37,803 nucleotides of DNA from Syntrophomonadaceae bacterium (GCA_012840385.1 DULK01000051.1:1-37803), one strand, 5' to 3'. Positions 23,517 to 32,055 are shown, counted from the stretch's first letter. The notes: generated by a model not told the origin, from the letters alone. Translations and numbers: made by a program.

Positions 23517-23546
23517 TTCACGCTCCCGGATCAAGGGGAATATACT
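23517..23546 (+). promoter_or_regulatory. Possible promoter of the ferritin-like gene
   Basis: TTCACG (23517-23522) and TATACT (23541-23546) have an 18-nt spacer and lie about 50 nt before the start. The -35 match is weak. Confidence 0.4.
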
Positions 23547-23594
23547 ACATTAAGTGGAAGCATATACCCGTACTACGAGGAAGGAGGAGCGCCG

Positions 23595-24026
23595 GTGGGA
23601 AGCCTTGACCAGTTCATCAAGCTGATGAACGTGGCCCTGTCCTGGGAATATGCCGCCATGATCCAGTACATCCAGCATGCCAGCATGCTGACGGGGCCGG
23701 AGTATTTTGCGATCATCGATGAAGAACTGCAGCATGCCCAGGAGGAGTTTAACCACGCCGTCAGGTTGAGCGATAAAATCCAGCACCTGGGCGGAATTCC
23801 GACGGTTATGGCGGCAGAGGTCAAGACCTCTTTGGATAATGCGGAGATGCTCAGACAGGACCTGCAGGCGGAGATAGATGCTCTCAACAGGTACAGAAAA
23901 CTGGTGGAGATGGCGGAGGCGATGCATTTATACGATGTGGGGCAGATGCTCAGGGAAATCGCTTTGGTTGAACAGGAGCATGTCATCGACCTGGAAAAGG
24001 CCCTCGGAATTCTGAGGGCGCGTTGA
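23595..24026 (+). CDS. Ferritin-like (bacterioferritin-type) diiron protein
   Basis: A 143-residue four-helix ferritin-like protein. Carboxylate/histidine ligands of a dinuclear iron centre are visible in sequence order: WEYAAMIQY, DEELQHAQEE, EIDALNRYRKL and VEQEHVIDLEKAL. Bacterioferritin/Dps-like members store iron or detoxify peroxide. The length is slightly below bacterioferritin (about 155), and no haem-ligating Met can be assigned. GTG 23595 has AAGGAGGA upstream. It stands alone between the protease and a convergent efflux operon. An oxidative-stress role would fit an anaerobe but is inferred. Confidence 0.82.
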   Translation: MGSLDQFIKLMNVALSWEYAAMIQYIQHASMLTGPEYFAIIDEELQHAQEEFNHAVRLSDKIQHLGGIPTVMAAEVKTSLDNAEMLRQDLQAEIDALNRYRKLVEMAEAMHLYDVGQMLREIALVEQEHVIDLEKALGILRAR

Positions 24027-24061
24027 GCGGAAGGGCTGTGAGTGTCATTTTGAGCTAACTC

Positions 24062-24140
24062 AAAGAAAGGGACGGAAATACGCACGGGGCTGCCCTAAAG
24101 AAAGGGACGGAAATACGCACGGGGCTGCCCTAAAGAAAGG
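24062..24140 (+). repeat. Tandem 35-nt repeats (about 2.3 copies)
   Basis: Units start AAAGAAAGGGACGG at 24062 and 24097, with a partial third at 24132. Each unit ends CACGGGGCTGCCCT. They share the AAAG...GGGACGG core with the palindromes at 7069-7123. Confidence 0.85.
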
Positions 24141-24154
24141 GGCAGCCCCTTCTA
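24121..24154. terminator. Bidirectional terminator between convergent genes
   Basis: GGGGCTGCCC (24121-24130) pairs with GGGCAGCCCC around TAAAGAAAG, followed by TTCTAT. It is formed by the last repeat unit and lies between the ferritin-like gene and the convergent ABC permease. Confidence 0.65.
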
Positions 24155-24188
24155 TCCTGGCCACGGAATCGCATTGCTATGGAGAGCT

Positions 24189-25409
24189 CTACTCGTAGCT
24201 CAGGGCCTCCGCCGGCCTCAACCTGGCAGCCTGGCGGGCCGGGTAATAGCCGAAAAAGATGCCTACCAGCAGGGCAAACCCCACCGCTATGAGGATGGAA
24301 GTAAAGGAAATAACGGTAGACCAGCCGGAGAAGGCGGAAAAAATCTTGGAACCGGCGATGCCCACGATGATGCCGATAAAGGACCCGCTCAGGCTCAGAA
24401 GCACCGCTTCTAAGAGAAACTGGTTGAGGATGTCCTGCCGGGAGGCGCCGATGGCCATGCGCACACCGATTTCCCTGGTGCGCTCGGTGACCGAAACCAG
24501 CATGATGTTCATCACCCCGATACCCCCTACGATCAGGGAGATGGCGGCCACTCCCGCCAGAAACAGGGTCAGGATGCCGGTGATATTTTTGGCTTCGCTC
24601 TGCAGCTGGGCCATATTCCTGATGGTGAAATCATCCTCCTGGCTGTCGTTCAGGCGGTGCCGCTTGCGCAGCAGGGAGGTGATGGCATCCTGGACGCTTT
24701 CCATCTGATCCTGGCCGGCTACCTGTACCTGCATCATGTTGATCGACCTGTCGGTGGTGCCCAGCAGCCTGAGCTGGACGGTGGTCACCGGGATGTAGAC
24801 GACATCGTCCTGGTCGCTGCCGCCGGAGGAGGCGCCGACGGTCTGGAGCAGGCCGATGACCCTGTAAGCCTCCCCCCGGATGCGGATCTCGGTGCCCACC
24901 GGATTGACGCCGGGAGTGTAGAGGTTGGTATAGACCGTCTGGCCGATGACGGCGACCGTTGCTGCACCGTTTACTTCAGACCGGCCGAAGAACCTGCCCC
25001 GTTCCAGGGTCAGGGAGGAGATGTCGACGATTTCCGGAGTGGTGCCGGTGATGGAGGTGGTCCAGGTTTTGTTGCCGCAGGTGACCAGTTGGCTCGAGCG
25101 CACCGTAGGAGCGGCCACCTGAACGCCGGGCAGCCGGTGTACCGCTTCCACATCATCAAGGGTTAAGGTGTTCACACTGCCGCTGCGCACGAACTGGCCG
25201 GCGGCTCCCGGAAAGATGGTCAGCATGTTGGTGCCCAGGCGGTTGATCCGGGACATCACCTGCTGCTGCGCCCCCTGGCCGATGGACATCATCAGGATGA
25301 CGGCCGCCACCCCGATGATGATCCCCAGCATTGTAAGGATGGAGCGCATCTTGTTGGCCTTCAGTGCTCTGAAGGCAAAGTCGCTCAAGACGCCGATTTT
25401 GACCGACAC
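24189..25409 (-). CDS. ABC transporter permease, MacB/FtsX type
   Basis: A 406-residue permease of the MacB-type mechanotransmission group. After a first membrane helix (RSILTMLGIIIGVAAVILMM) comes a large extracytoplasmic domain (about 50-270), then three C-terminal helices with GVAAISLIVGGIGVMNIMLV and SVTERTREIGVRMAIGASRQ, both strongly conserved in the family. MacB uses ATP to drive substrate through an adaptor and a TolC-like exit partner rather than carrying it across itself. Its start overlaps the ATPase gene by 25 nt. The operon order is tolC-like, macA-like, ATPase, permease. Substrate unknown: peptides, lipids or macrolide-like compounds are possible. Confidence 0.92.
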   Translation of the reverse strand: MSVKIGVLSDFAFRALKANKMRSILTMLGIIIGVAAVILMMSIGQGAQQQVMSRINRLGTNMLTIFPGAAGQFVRSGSVNTLTLDDVEAVHRLPGVQVAAPTVRSSQLVTCGNKTWTTSITGTTPEIVDISSLTLERGRFFGRSEVNGAATVAVIGQTVYTNLYTPGVNPVGTEIRIRGEAYRVIGLLQTVGASSGGSDQDDVVYIPVTTVQLRLLGTTDRSINMMQVQVAGQDQMESVQDAITSLLRKRHRLNDSQEDDFTIRNMAQLQSEAKNITGILTLFLAGVAAISLIVGGIGVMNIMLVSVTERTREIGVRMAIGASRQDILNQFLLEAVLLSLSGSFIGIIVGIAGSKIFSAFSGWSTVISFTSILIAVGFALLVGIFFGYYPARQAARLRPAEALSYE

Positions 25410-26149
25410 TGCAATGCCTCCTCTCCGGCAGAAGCAGAATTCGCCACCGGTTGATCACTGATAATCCGCCCATCCCGCAGGGTTACCTTGCGCCGGCAGA
25501 ACTCGGCGATGTGCGGCTCGTGGGTGATGATGATCACCGTTACCCCCCGCTCCTCATGCATCTTCTGAAAGACCCCCATCACCTCGGCGCTGCTGGCGGT
25601 GTCCAGGGCTCCCGTGGGTTCGTCCGCCAGAATCAGCAGGGGATCGTTGACCACGGCCCTGGCAATGGCCACCCGCTGCTGCTGCCCCCCGGACATCTGG
25701 TTCGGCAGGTGGTCTGCCAGGTGCAGGATTCCCACCTGCTCCAGGGCGGCGCGGGCCTTTTCTTCTGCAGCGGAGCCCGTGACCCCGGCATAGAAGAGCG
25801 GCAGCTCCACGTTATACAGGGCGGTGGCGCGGGGCAGCAGGTTGTAGCGCTGGAAGACGAAGCCCAGCTTCTTGTTGCGAATGGCCGCCAGCTCTTTTTC
25901 CGGGACATTGCTGACATCCACCCCGTCCAGGAGGTAACTGCCGCCGGTCTGGGTGTCCATGCAGCCGATGATGTGCATCAGGGTTGACTTCCCGGAACCG
26001 GAGGGGCCCATGACGGCCACCATCTCACCCCTTTCAACCCGGAGATCCACGCCTCTCAAGGCATGCACCTCCACCCCGGAGAGGGGGTAAACCTTGGTCA
26101 GCCCCCGGCAGTCGACGAGGGGATGGTCGTGCCTGGATACGGTACCCAT
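25385..26149 (-). CDS. ABC transporter ATP-binding protein, MacB/LolD type
   Basis: A 254-residue ATPase that powers the adjacent permease. It shows Walker [10 protein letters not shown], signature [14 protein letters not shown], Walker [14 protein letters not shown] and the H-loop [31 protein letters not shown] is typical of the LolD/MacB group. In Proteobacterial MacB the ATPase and permease are one chain; here they are separate, as is normal in Firmicutes. It lies one base from the adaptor gene and overlaps the permease gene by 25 nt, so translation is probably coupled. Confidence 0.95.
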   Translation of the reverse strand: MGTVSRHDHPLVDCRGLTKVYPLSGVEVHALRGVDLRVERGEMVAVMGPSGSGKSTLMHIIGCMDTQTGGSYLLDGVDVSNVPEKELAAIRNKKLGFVFQRYNLLPRATALYNVELPLFYAGVTGSAAEEKARAALEQVGILHLADHLPNQMSGGQQQRVAIARAVVNDPLLILADEPTGALDTASSAEVMGVFQKMHEERGVTVIIITHEPHIAEFCRRKVTLRDGRIISDQPVANSASAGEEALQCRSKSAS

Positions 26150-26150
26150 G

Positions 26151-27629
26151 TTACCTGCCTCCTGCAGGCCCTGCCGGCCCCGGCCCCATCTCGGGTATAC
26201 CCGGCATCCCTGATGAAGATCTCTGGCCGCTGCTCGACCGGGAGGTTGAGGAACTGCCGCTGCCGGTGGCCGTCAGCTGCCGGACGATGATGGTGTCCCC
26301 CTGCTGCAGGCCGGTTTTGATCTCCACATTCATGTCATCGGAGATGCCGGTTTGCACCCGCTGCAGCCTGGGCTGCCCGTTTTGGAGCACCACCACGAAG
26401 CTGCTGCCGGAGGTGGAGTCGCTCTTTGCGAATGCCGGGGCGCTTTGGGAGGTGCCCCTGCTGCCGGCCTGGGTGCTCAAACGCCGGCTGCCGCCGCTGT
26501 TTTTCATCGCCGTTTCCGCCAGATAGGTCCTGGCAAAGCTGAGGGCCTCCTGGGGCACCGTGAGCACATGGCTTGCGGAATTGACGATGATCTTAATGCT
26601 GGCCGGAAGCCCGCCCTTCAGCAGGCTGTAATCATCTATGGAGATCTTGGCGTCGAACATCTGCACGTTGTTGACGGTGGTGGCCATCGGGGCGAGATAG
26701 GCGATTTTGCCCGTAAAGGTTTTGTCCGGGTAGGTATCGACGGTAAAGGTTACTTTCTGGCCGGTCTTCACCTTGCTGATATCCGCTTCGTTGATCTTGG
26801 CGGAAAGCTGCAGTTCCGTGGAGGAAAGGTAGATGTAAAACTGGCTGCTGTCGCTGCTGCTGCCGTTGGAAGATGATGCCGCGCCGCCCCCCGTCCACTG
26901 GCCGACATTTCCGTTGATCTCGGCAACGTAGCCGTCGAAAGGGGCGATGATCCGGGTGCTGTTCAGGTTCTCCCGGGCCTGTTCCAGGTTGGACCGGGCG
27001 GATTTCAGGTTGGCCAGGGCAATTTTGATATCGGCATCGTTGCTGGTAATGGCCAGGTTGCTCAGATCGCTCTGATACTTGGCCAGTGCCGACTGATAGC
27101 TCTCTCTGGCGCTTTCTACCTCGGACTGGGAGATAACCCCGGCCTCAAACAGCGCCTGACTGCGATCCAGAGTGGCCTTGGCGTTGTCCAGGGCGATTTT
27201 GTCCACCTCCAGCTGGGCATTGAGCTGGGCAATTTCATGGGGTTTGGTTGCCACCAGCTTGTCGTAGTTGGCCTGGGCGCTTGCCAGGCTTGCCTGCGCC
27301 TGTTCGTACTCGTGCTGCAGGTCGGTCTGCCGCTGCACTGCCAGCACCTGTCCGGCTTTGACCCGGTCCCCTACATGCACGCTGCAGCTTTCCACATATC
27401 CCTGGGACTTGAAGGTCAGGGTGACGGCCTGAACCGGCTCCACGTTTCCCGAAGCGCTGATGGTCTGCACGATCTCGCCGTATTCCACCCTGGCGGTTTC
27501 ATAACCGCCGTTGCTCCCCCTTTTCGCCAGGTAGTGCCAGGTGCCGGCCGCCGCCAGCAGCAGCACCACTGCAAGGCCCACCTGCCATTTGCGTTTGCTC
27601 AACAGCTGCTTCAGTTTCGTCAGGGCCAC
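26151..27629 (-). CDS. MacA/HlyD-type periplasmic-adaptor-like protein
   Basis: A 492-residue membrane fusion protein. It has one N-terminal membrane segment (WQVGLAVVLLLAAAGTW), a split lipoyl domain (ISASGNVEPVQAV and VHVGDRVKAGQVLAVQ), a long coiled-coil hairpin (about 100-230), a second lipoyl half (TRIIAPFDGYVAEINGNVGQ) and a beta-barrel region (LSAKINEADISKVKTGQKV). The C-terminal 40 residues are Ser/Gly-rich. It bridges the ABC pump to an outer partner. GTG 27629 is preferred because GGGGAGG lies about 10 nt upstream; a TTG at 27650 would start before that site. The operon includes a TolC-family gene, unusual outside diderm bacteria. Confidence 0.9.
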   Translation of the reverse strand: MALTKLKQLLSKRKWQVGLAVVLLLAAAGTWHYLAKRGSNGGYETARVEYGEIVQTISASGNVEPVQAVTLTFKSQGYVESCSVHVGDRVKAGQVLAVQRQTDLQHEYEQAQASLASAQANYDKLVATKPHEIAQLNAQLEVDKIALDNAKATLDRSQALFEAGVISQSEVESARESYQSALAKYQSDLSNLAITSNDADIKIALANLKSARSNLEQARENLNSTRIIAPFDGYVAEINGNVGQWTGGGAASSSNGSSSDSSQFYIYLSSTELQLSAKINEADISKVKTGQKVTFTVDTYPDKTFTGKIAYLAPMATTVNNVQMFDAKISIDDYSLLKGGLPASIKIIVNSASHVLTVPQEALSFARTYLAETAMKNSGGSRRLSTQAGSRGTSQSAPAFAKSDSTSGSSFVVVLQNGQPRLQRVQTGISDDMNVEIKTGLQQGDTIIVRQLTATGSGSSSTSRSSSGQRSSSGMPGIPEMGPGPAGPAGGR

Positions 27630-27686
27630 TCGATTTACGCCTCCCCACAATTTGATCTAAACTGACAAACAACGCCGGCGGGACGG

Positions 27687-28763
27687 TTAACCCCCGTATG
27701 CCCAGGGGGTTTTAAAGGCCTCCACCAGGATGGCATGCTGGCAATCGGTATCGAGCAGACTTTTTTGGACCTGTACTACTGCATACCGGGCCGCTGCCAG
27801 TTCGAGCTTGTTGGCTGTACCGTTTTTAAATTTGGCCTCGGTCATCAAGAGGTCGTTCCGAGCCTTTTCTAACTTCTGCACCAGACCGGCGCGCGTCTGC
27901 TCCAGCTGCTGGATGCTGTTGTACAGGGAACGCACCGTCTGTGCGGCCTTTTCCTCAGCCGACTTTGCGTTCTGCTCGGCAATAGACACGCTTGTTTCCA
28001 TGGAATCATAAGTATGCGCTTCACTGTTGCTGAAGCTGTAGATGTCAAGGGCAATTCTGGCCTGGGTCACGCTCTGCCGGGCCTGCCAGACCGTGGGGCT
28101 CTCGTCCAGCACCCGAGAGACTTCGGCTTCCAGGCTTGCTACGGAAAACGGGGAGTAAGCCGGCTGTTCCACCAGCTGCGGCCTTTCGTCGAGGGAAAGC
28201 CCGAGCAGCTGGTTAAACTTCATGTAGCTGTCCTCCAGAGTTTTCTGGGCTGCTGCAAGATCCGACCTGGCCAAAACCAGATCGTTCTGCTTCTGCTGAA
28301 CATTCCATTTGCTGCCGGAGCCCACCTGGTAGCTCAACTGGGCTGCGCGATACTGCAGTTCTGCATTATACACGGCTTCCCGGGCTGATTCCACCATAGC
28401 CTGGTTTTGGAGAATGCTGCAATATGCCTGGTATACAGAGAGGCGAATTGAGTCCTGCTGGGCCTGATAATTTTTCTTGGCAGCCTGCCAGTTAATATCG
28501 GCCTGCACCAGGTTATTGAAGGCGATTTCCGCCTCTGGCGAGGCCTGGCCGGTTGGGGTGTACTCCACCTTGTCGGCAGCCGCATCCCGGTCATATTTGC
28601 TCTTTTCAATGTTGTAACCCGCCGCCCGCAAAGCGCTGCTGTGGTTCCAGGCCATCTCCACCGCCTGTTGCATGGTCAGTTCCCGCCGATCACCGGCAAA
28701 GGCATAGCCGCTGTTTAAAAAAAGAAGTCCACCGACTAAAGTTAAAATTAACAGCTTCCGCAC
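27687..28763 (-). CDS. TolC-family coiled-coil protein, short form
   Basis: A 358-residue exported protein with a clear signal peptide (KLLILTLVGGLLFLNSGYAFAG). Two TolC-type helical repeats follow: LTMQQAVEMAWNHSSALRAA, QAQQDSIRLSVYQAYCSIL and QYRAAQLSYQVGSGSKWNVQ in the first; EAEVSRVLDESPTVWQARQS and AKFKNGTANKLELAAARYAV in the second. TolC proteins are usually 420-490 residues, with a two-strand outer-membrane segment in each repeat. Here those places hold only short polar linkers (KVEYTPTGQASPEAE and SFSNSEAHTYDSMETS). I infer a tunnel or wall-spanning protein without barrel. GTG 28763 has AAAAAGGAGG 7 nt upstream. First gene of the efflux operon. Confidence 0.82.
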   Translation of the reverse strand: MRKLLILTLVGGLLFLNSGYAFAGDRRELTMQQAVEMAWNHSSALRAAGYNIEKSKYDRDAAADKVEYTPTGQASPEAEIAFNNLVQADINWQAAKKNYQAQQDSIRLSVYQAYCSILQNQAMVESAREAVYNAELQYRAAQLSYQVGSGSKWNVQQKQNDLVLARSDLAAAQKTLEDSYMKFNQLLGLSLDERPQLVEQPAYSPFSVASLEAEVSRVLDESPTVWQARQSVTQARIALDIYSFSNSEAHTYDSMETSVSIAEQNAKSAEEKAAQTVRSLYNSIQQLEQTRAGLVQKLEKARNDLLMTEAKFKNGTANKLELAAARYAVVQVQKSLLDTDCQHAILVEAFKTPWAYGG

Positions 28764-28874
28764 TTACACGCCTCCTTTTTAAATTTTTAAAGCTGAGCCC
28801 GAAAAATTGTGTGATTGCCGGAATTGCCTCCTCTCCCTAAAATATGGAACGTCTTTGCGCCATCATTAATTCGC

Positions 28875-28895
28875 ACAGGCTACCACTCGGCCTGT
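28875..28895 (-). promoter_or_regulatory. Hairpin in the efflux operon leader
   Basis: ACAGGC and GCCTGT arms with a 9-nt loop lie in the roughly 160-nt leader between the promoter and the tolC-like gene. There is no T run, so it is not a standard terminator; it could bind a regulator or affect mRNA stability. Confidence 0.35.
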
Positions 28896-28925
28896 TGGCT
28901 TCAGTCGGGACGAGCTTTGGAGATA

Positions 28926-28955
28926 ATTATATTTTTTCAAAGTTAAAAAATTCAA
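28926..28955 (-). promoter_or_regulatory. Sigma-A promoter of the efflux operon
   Basis: On the minus strand TTGAAT (28955-28950) and TATAAT (28931-28926) are separated by 18 nt of AT-rich sequence. It is a near-consensus housekeeping promoter driving the tolC-like, macA-like, ATPase and permease genes. Confidence 0.7.
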
Positions 28956-29004
28956 AGGGAAAGATAACCATTTTATAAATTTTTATAAACACACTTCACA
29001 CAAT

Positions 29005-29053
29005 AAAATAAAGGGCTTTCCCCAACTATGCTTTTGGGAAAGCCCTTTATTTT
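29005..29053. terminator. Strong terminator after the anti-sigma gene
   Basis: AAAATAAAGGGCTTTCCC and GGGAAAGCCCTTTATTTT form an 18-bp stem with a 13-nt loop, flanked by A and T tracts. It lies 26 nt past the minus-strand stop at 29079 and can act in both directions. Confidence 0.9.
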
Positions 29054-29078
29054 CAATTGGGAGGCGCTTCAAACCCCT

Positions 29079-30173
29079 TTACTGCTCTTCCAGGATGAGG
29101 ATAACCACCTGTTTGTTGCTTTCTTCGTCCCAGCTCTGAAGCTGCTTTTCCAGGAAGGCGATCTGGCCGTCAAGGCGCTCTTTTTCGCCCTCCGGTGCCG
29201 CTGCCTGCTCCGCCTTCAGGGACTGGTACTCCTTCAACGTGCTGGCGAAGCTTGCCGTGATGTCCTTTCTCGAGACCTCTTGCGCCGCTACCGCCCCCAG
29301 TTCCGCCAGCCTATTTACAAAGGGCTGCGCCTGTTCGTTGGGAACCGTCAGGCGGAGGATGATGTTCTGGCGGCCCTGGTTCTGGGTGGTGTACTCCGAC
29401 TGCAGGCGTGCATCCTCGCTCCTGGCTAGGTTCAGGGCGGCGCTGCGGGCCTGCTCCAGGTTGCCGACCTCCACCTTGAGCATTGAGGTGGTGATGAACC
29501 TGGTTTTGTTCAGAAACACCTTTTGGTCGTTTCCGTTATTCCCGCCTGGCTTACCCGCTGCCACCCGGCCTGTGGTGCCCGTGGTACCGGCCACGGGTTC
29601 TTTGCCTGCGTCCCCGGCGGTCGGTGTGGGGGCCGGTTTGACCGGAGCAGTGCCGACCTCCTGCTGCCCGCCCTCCTGAACCGGGGGTTTAGGAGTGGTG
29701 GCTGTGTTCCCCGGATTCTTCTGGCCTTGGATGGTCCTGTTGTCAACGGGGGTGTTGCGGGCTATCTGCAGGCCCGGCAGCCTGGTTGCCAGGCTCACCG
29801 AACCCGTCAGGAGCGCCAGGATCACGGCGGCGGCGGCAATCCCCTTTGCCCAGACGCTGTTCTTGAAATAGCCGAGCAAGCGTGAGCCTGCGGCAGCTTT
29901 TGTTGCAGCCCTGGCTTCCGGCGCAGCCTCTGCGATCCGGGCCATGACACCTGCCGCAAAGCCGGGCGGTGGAGCAACCTTAAGCCCGGGGTTCCGCAGC
30001 GCTGAACGGAGAGGGCCCCACTCTTCAAACCGGCGCCGGCACTCCTCGCAGGATGCTTCGTGAGCACGGAGGGCATCGGCATCGCCCTTGTTCAGTGTTT
30101 TTTCCGACACGTCGAAGAAAAGCTCCCGCGCCGTATAGCAATCAATTCTGTCCTTTCCGGTTTTGCTGCCCAT
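29079..30173 (-). CDS. Anti-sigma factor: zinc-finger domain fused to DUF4349
   Basis: A 364-residue membrane protein that probably holds the adjacent ECF sigma factor inactive. The N-terminal cytoplasmic part carries an anti-sigma zinc finger (ALRAHEASCEECRRRF, the H-x3-C-x2-C pattern). One transmembrane helix follows (GIAAAAVILALLTGSVSL), then a Pro/Gly/Thr-rich external linker, and a DUF4349-like domain (about 220-364) with FITTSMLKVEVGNLEQA, LTVPNEQAQPFVNRLAELG and a helical hairpin (ASTLKEYQSLKAEQ). The external domain may sense envelope stress. ATG 30173 follows AGGAGGTGAG; the frame extends further upstream without a better start and would then overlap the sigma gene. Confidence 0.85.
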   Translation of the reverse strand: MGSKTGKDRIDCYTARELFFDVSEKTLNKGDADALRAHEASCEECRRRFEEWGPLRSALRNPGLKVAPPPGFAAGVMARIAEAAPEARAATKAAAGSRLLGYFKNSVWAKGIAAAAVILALLTGSVSLATRLPGLQIARNTPVDNRTIQGQKNPGNTATTPKPPVQEGGQQEVGTAPVKPAPTPTAGDAGKEPVAGTTGTTGRVAAGKPGGNNGNDQKVFLNKTRFITTSMLKVEVGNLEQARSAALNLARSEDARLQSEYTTQNQGRQNIILRLTVPNEQAQPFVNRLAELGAVAAQEVSRKDITASFASTLKEYQSLKAEQAAAPEGEKERLDGQIAFLEKQLQSWDEESNKQVVILILEEQ

Positions 30174-30211
30174 CCTGCTCACCTCCTCCTGGCGGGCTTT
30201 AAGATTTCGCC

Positions 30212-30820
30212 TTACATCGACCTGATCTTCTCTTTCAATGCCTGGCGTGCACGGTTCAGCCGGGATTTCACGGTACCCAGCGAACACTGCATCACTTCCG
30301 CTATATCATCATAGGAATAATCTTCTATTTCCCGTAAAACCAGCACCGTGCGGAACTCCTCCGGCAGGCTCAGCAGGGCTTTCTGCACTTTTTCCTGGAG
30401 TTCCTTGCCCTCCAAAGCCTCCACCGGATCCCCCGCCGGGTCCACTGCCGCCACCGTCCTGGTAATTTCCCCTTCCCCGGTCTGAACCGGGTCATCCAGG
30501 GAGAAGACCTGGGAATTCTTCTGGCGGCGGCGGATATTCAGCCAGAGGTTGACCGTGATCCGGTGCAGCCATGTCCCCAGGTCCGCGTCCTGACGGAAGC
30601 TTCCCAGGCTGGTATAGGCTTTCACAAACACCTCCTGGGCGAGGTCCTGGGCATCGGCATAATTCCCAGCCAGGTAGTAACTGAGGTTGTATACCTTGTC
30701 TTGATAAAGAACAACCAGCTCTTCGAAGGCCTTGACGTCTCCGGCCTGTGCCTGGCGCACCAGCAGCCTCACATCGACCGTGCCGGAGGCCGGCCTGTTA
30801 TTGCCTGGCCTTTTTTTCAA
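30212..30820 (-). CDS. ECF RNA polymerase sigma factor (SigW/RpoE-like)
   Basis: A 202-residue extracytoplasmic-function sigma factor. Region 2 shows AFEELVVLYQDKVYNLSYYL and DAQDLAQEVFVKAYTSL; region 4 shows LLSLPEEFRTVLVLREIEDY, YDDIAEVMQCSLGTVKSRL and RARQALKEKI. It directs transcription of envelope-stress genes when released by its anti-sigma partner, encoded 38 nt downstream. An RpoE-like promoter upstream suggests autoregulation. The start TTG 30820 lacks a clear SD and is the least certain part of this entry. Confidence 0.95.
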   Translation of the reverse strand: MKKRPGNNRPASGTVDVRLLVRQAQAGDVKAFEELVVLYQDKVYNLSYYLAGNYADAQDLAQEVFVKAYTSLGSFRQDADLGTWLHRITVNLWLNIRRRQKNSQVFSLDDPVQTGEGEITRTVAAVDPAGDPVEALEGKELQEKVQKALLSLPEEFRTVLVLREIEDYSYDDIAEVMQCSLGTVKSRLNRARQALKEKIRSM

Positions 30821-30860
30821 GGAGGTTCACATCCCGGTTCCGGGTTTCCCCCTTTACCTA

Positions 30861-30890
30861 ATTAGACAACAAAAGAGCCGTAAATGTTCC
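30861..30890 (-). promoter_or_regulatory. ECF-type autoregulatory promoter
   Basis: On the minus strand GGAACAT (30890-30884) and TCTAAT (30866-30861) are separated by 17 nt. This resembles the GGAAC...TCTGA pattern of RpoE-like promoters and lies about 40 nt before the sigma gene. Confidence 0.5.
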
Positions 30891-31041
30891 CGTTCCGTCG
30901 GATATTTTTACGAATAATTTAAGATTTTTCACGGGTATGCAGGAGAGGCTCTTTGTCGAGGGGGATGCCGGAGTAGGTTTTTTAGATACTTTACCTAATT
31001 TTGGGCTTTTCCGCAATGATGAATATAAGGGTTTCCGCCCA

Positions 31042-32055
31042 TTAGATGATGTGTTCCGTATCGATCCTGATCAGTTCTTCCAGTTCCGCCAGAAGGTGGG
31101 CGATCCTCTCCCGGTACTCCCTGAAGACAAGCAGGCCGTGGCCGAGGGCGATCAGATCCGGGCAGGACAGCTTTTTTAAATGGCCGGCATCCACGGGGTT
31201 GGGCTCTATTCCGGGATTCGCTCCCAGGATTGCCCGCAGCATCACCGTGATGTCCTGGATCACCATTCTTTTCGGCTTGAAGGCGTAATGAGGTTCCACC
31301 TTGAGCAGCCCGTTGATGCTGATAAAAAGGTCGCTGGCGAAAAGAACCTTGATGTTTCCGGTGTTTAAGAGGCCGTACAGGGTCCCTTCGGTCTGGCCGT
31401 AGGGGAGTTCGAAGAACTCCAGGGCGAACAGCTCGTTGCGGTAGGGCTGTTCGCCGGTCACCTCGCGGATTTTCTCCTTGAACGGGAGGAGCCGCTCGGC
31501 GTCGTTGGCGGCCCTCAGCGGAAGGGGGCGGCGGTGGTAGTCGTTCAAACGCCCTTCCACAAAAACGCTTTTCCCCGTCCTCTCCACTCCCACCATCTGG
31601 GTGAGCACCGTTTTGCACAGGGGGGAGGCGTAAAAAGGATGTCCTCTGTAGGACTCGTAACCGATCCAGTGATCCAGGTGAAAGTGGCTGAAGATCACGT
31701 CACAGGTGGTGATCCCCAGGGCCTCTTTTATCCAGTCTCCTTCCCGCAGGCCGGGATCGATCACCACGGCGTGGATCTCTTCTCCCCGTTCCGCGATCAA
31801 AAAGTAGCCCACGTTCTGGTAGTCTCCCAAATTTCGCCTCGGGTCGCAGTCCTTAATCCCGAGCAGGGAAATAATCCGATCCCGGTATGGAAGCGGATAA
31901 TCGATAATTTCCAGCCGGTGTTCCGGATTGCGCAGGGATTCCAGCGCCTGCAAGGTGTGCGCTCCATGGCGCGGCTCACTGCCGCCCACGGGGTTGTTCA
32001 AAAAACCGTCCTTTCCCTTGGATATCCGGTGAGCCTCCAACAGGTCTCCCCCCAT
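31042..32055 (-). CDS. Metallo-beta-lactamase-fold hydrolase
   Basis: A 337-residue protein with the MBL zinc-binding motif FSHFHLDHW (HxHxDH, about residues 138-146). Other probable ligands lie in a downstream VLFASDLFIS segment and near the end in DLIALGHGLL. The first 60 residues (HTLQALESLRNPEHRLEIID) precede the catalytic fold and are not typical. The family includes thiolesterases, lactonases and flavo-diiron-like enzymes; the substrate cannot be read from sequence. ATG 32055 has no SD. TTG 32040, 5 nt after GGGGGGAG, is a good alternative start. It faces a Spo0E-like gene across a 160-nt gap holding a GC-rich hairpin (GGGCCGC-G-GCGGCCC, 32095-32109). Confidence 0.82.
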   Translation of the reverse strand: MGGDLLEAHRISKGKDGFLNNPVGGSEPRHGAHTLQALESLRNPEHRLEIIDYPLPYRDRIISLLGIKDCDPRRNLGDYQNVGYFLIAERGEEIHAVVIDPGLREGDWIKEALGITTCDVIFSHFHLDHWIGYESYRGHPFYASPLCKTVLTQMVGVERTGKSVFVEGRLNDYHRRPLPLRAANDAERLLPFKEKIREVTGEQPYRNELFALEFFELPYGQTEGTLYGLLNTGNIKVLFASDLFISINGLLKVEPHYAFKPKRMVIQDITVMLRAILGANPGIEPNPVDAGHLKKLSCPDLIALGHGLLVFREYRERIAHLLAELEELIRIDTEHII

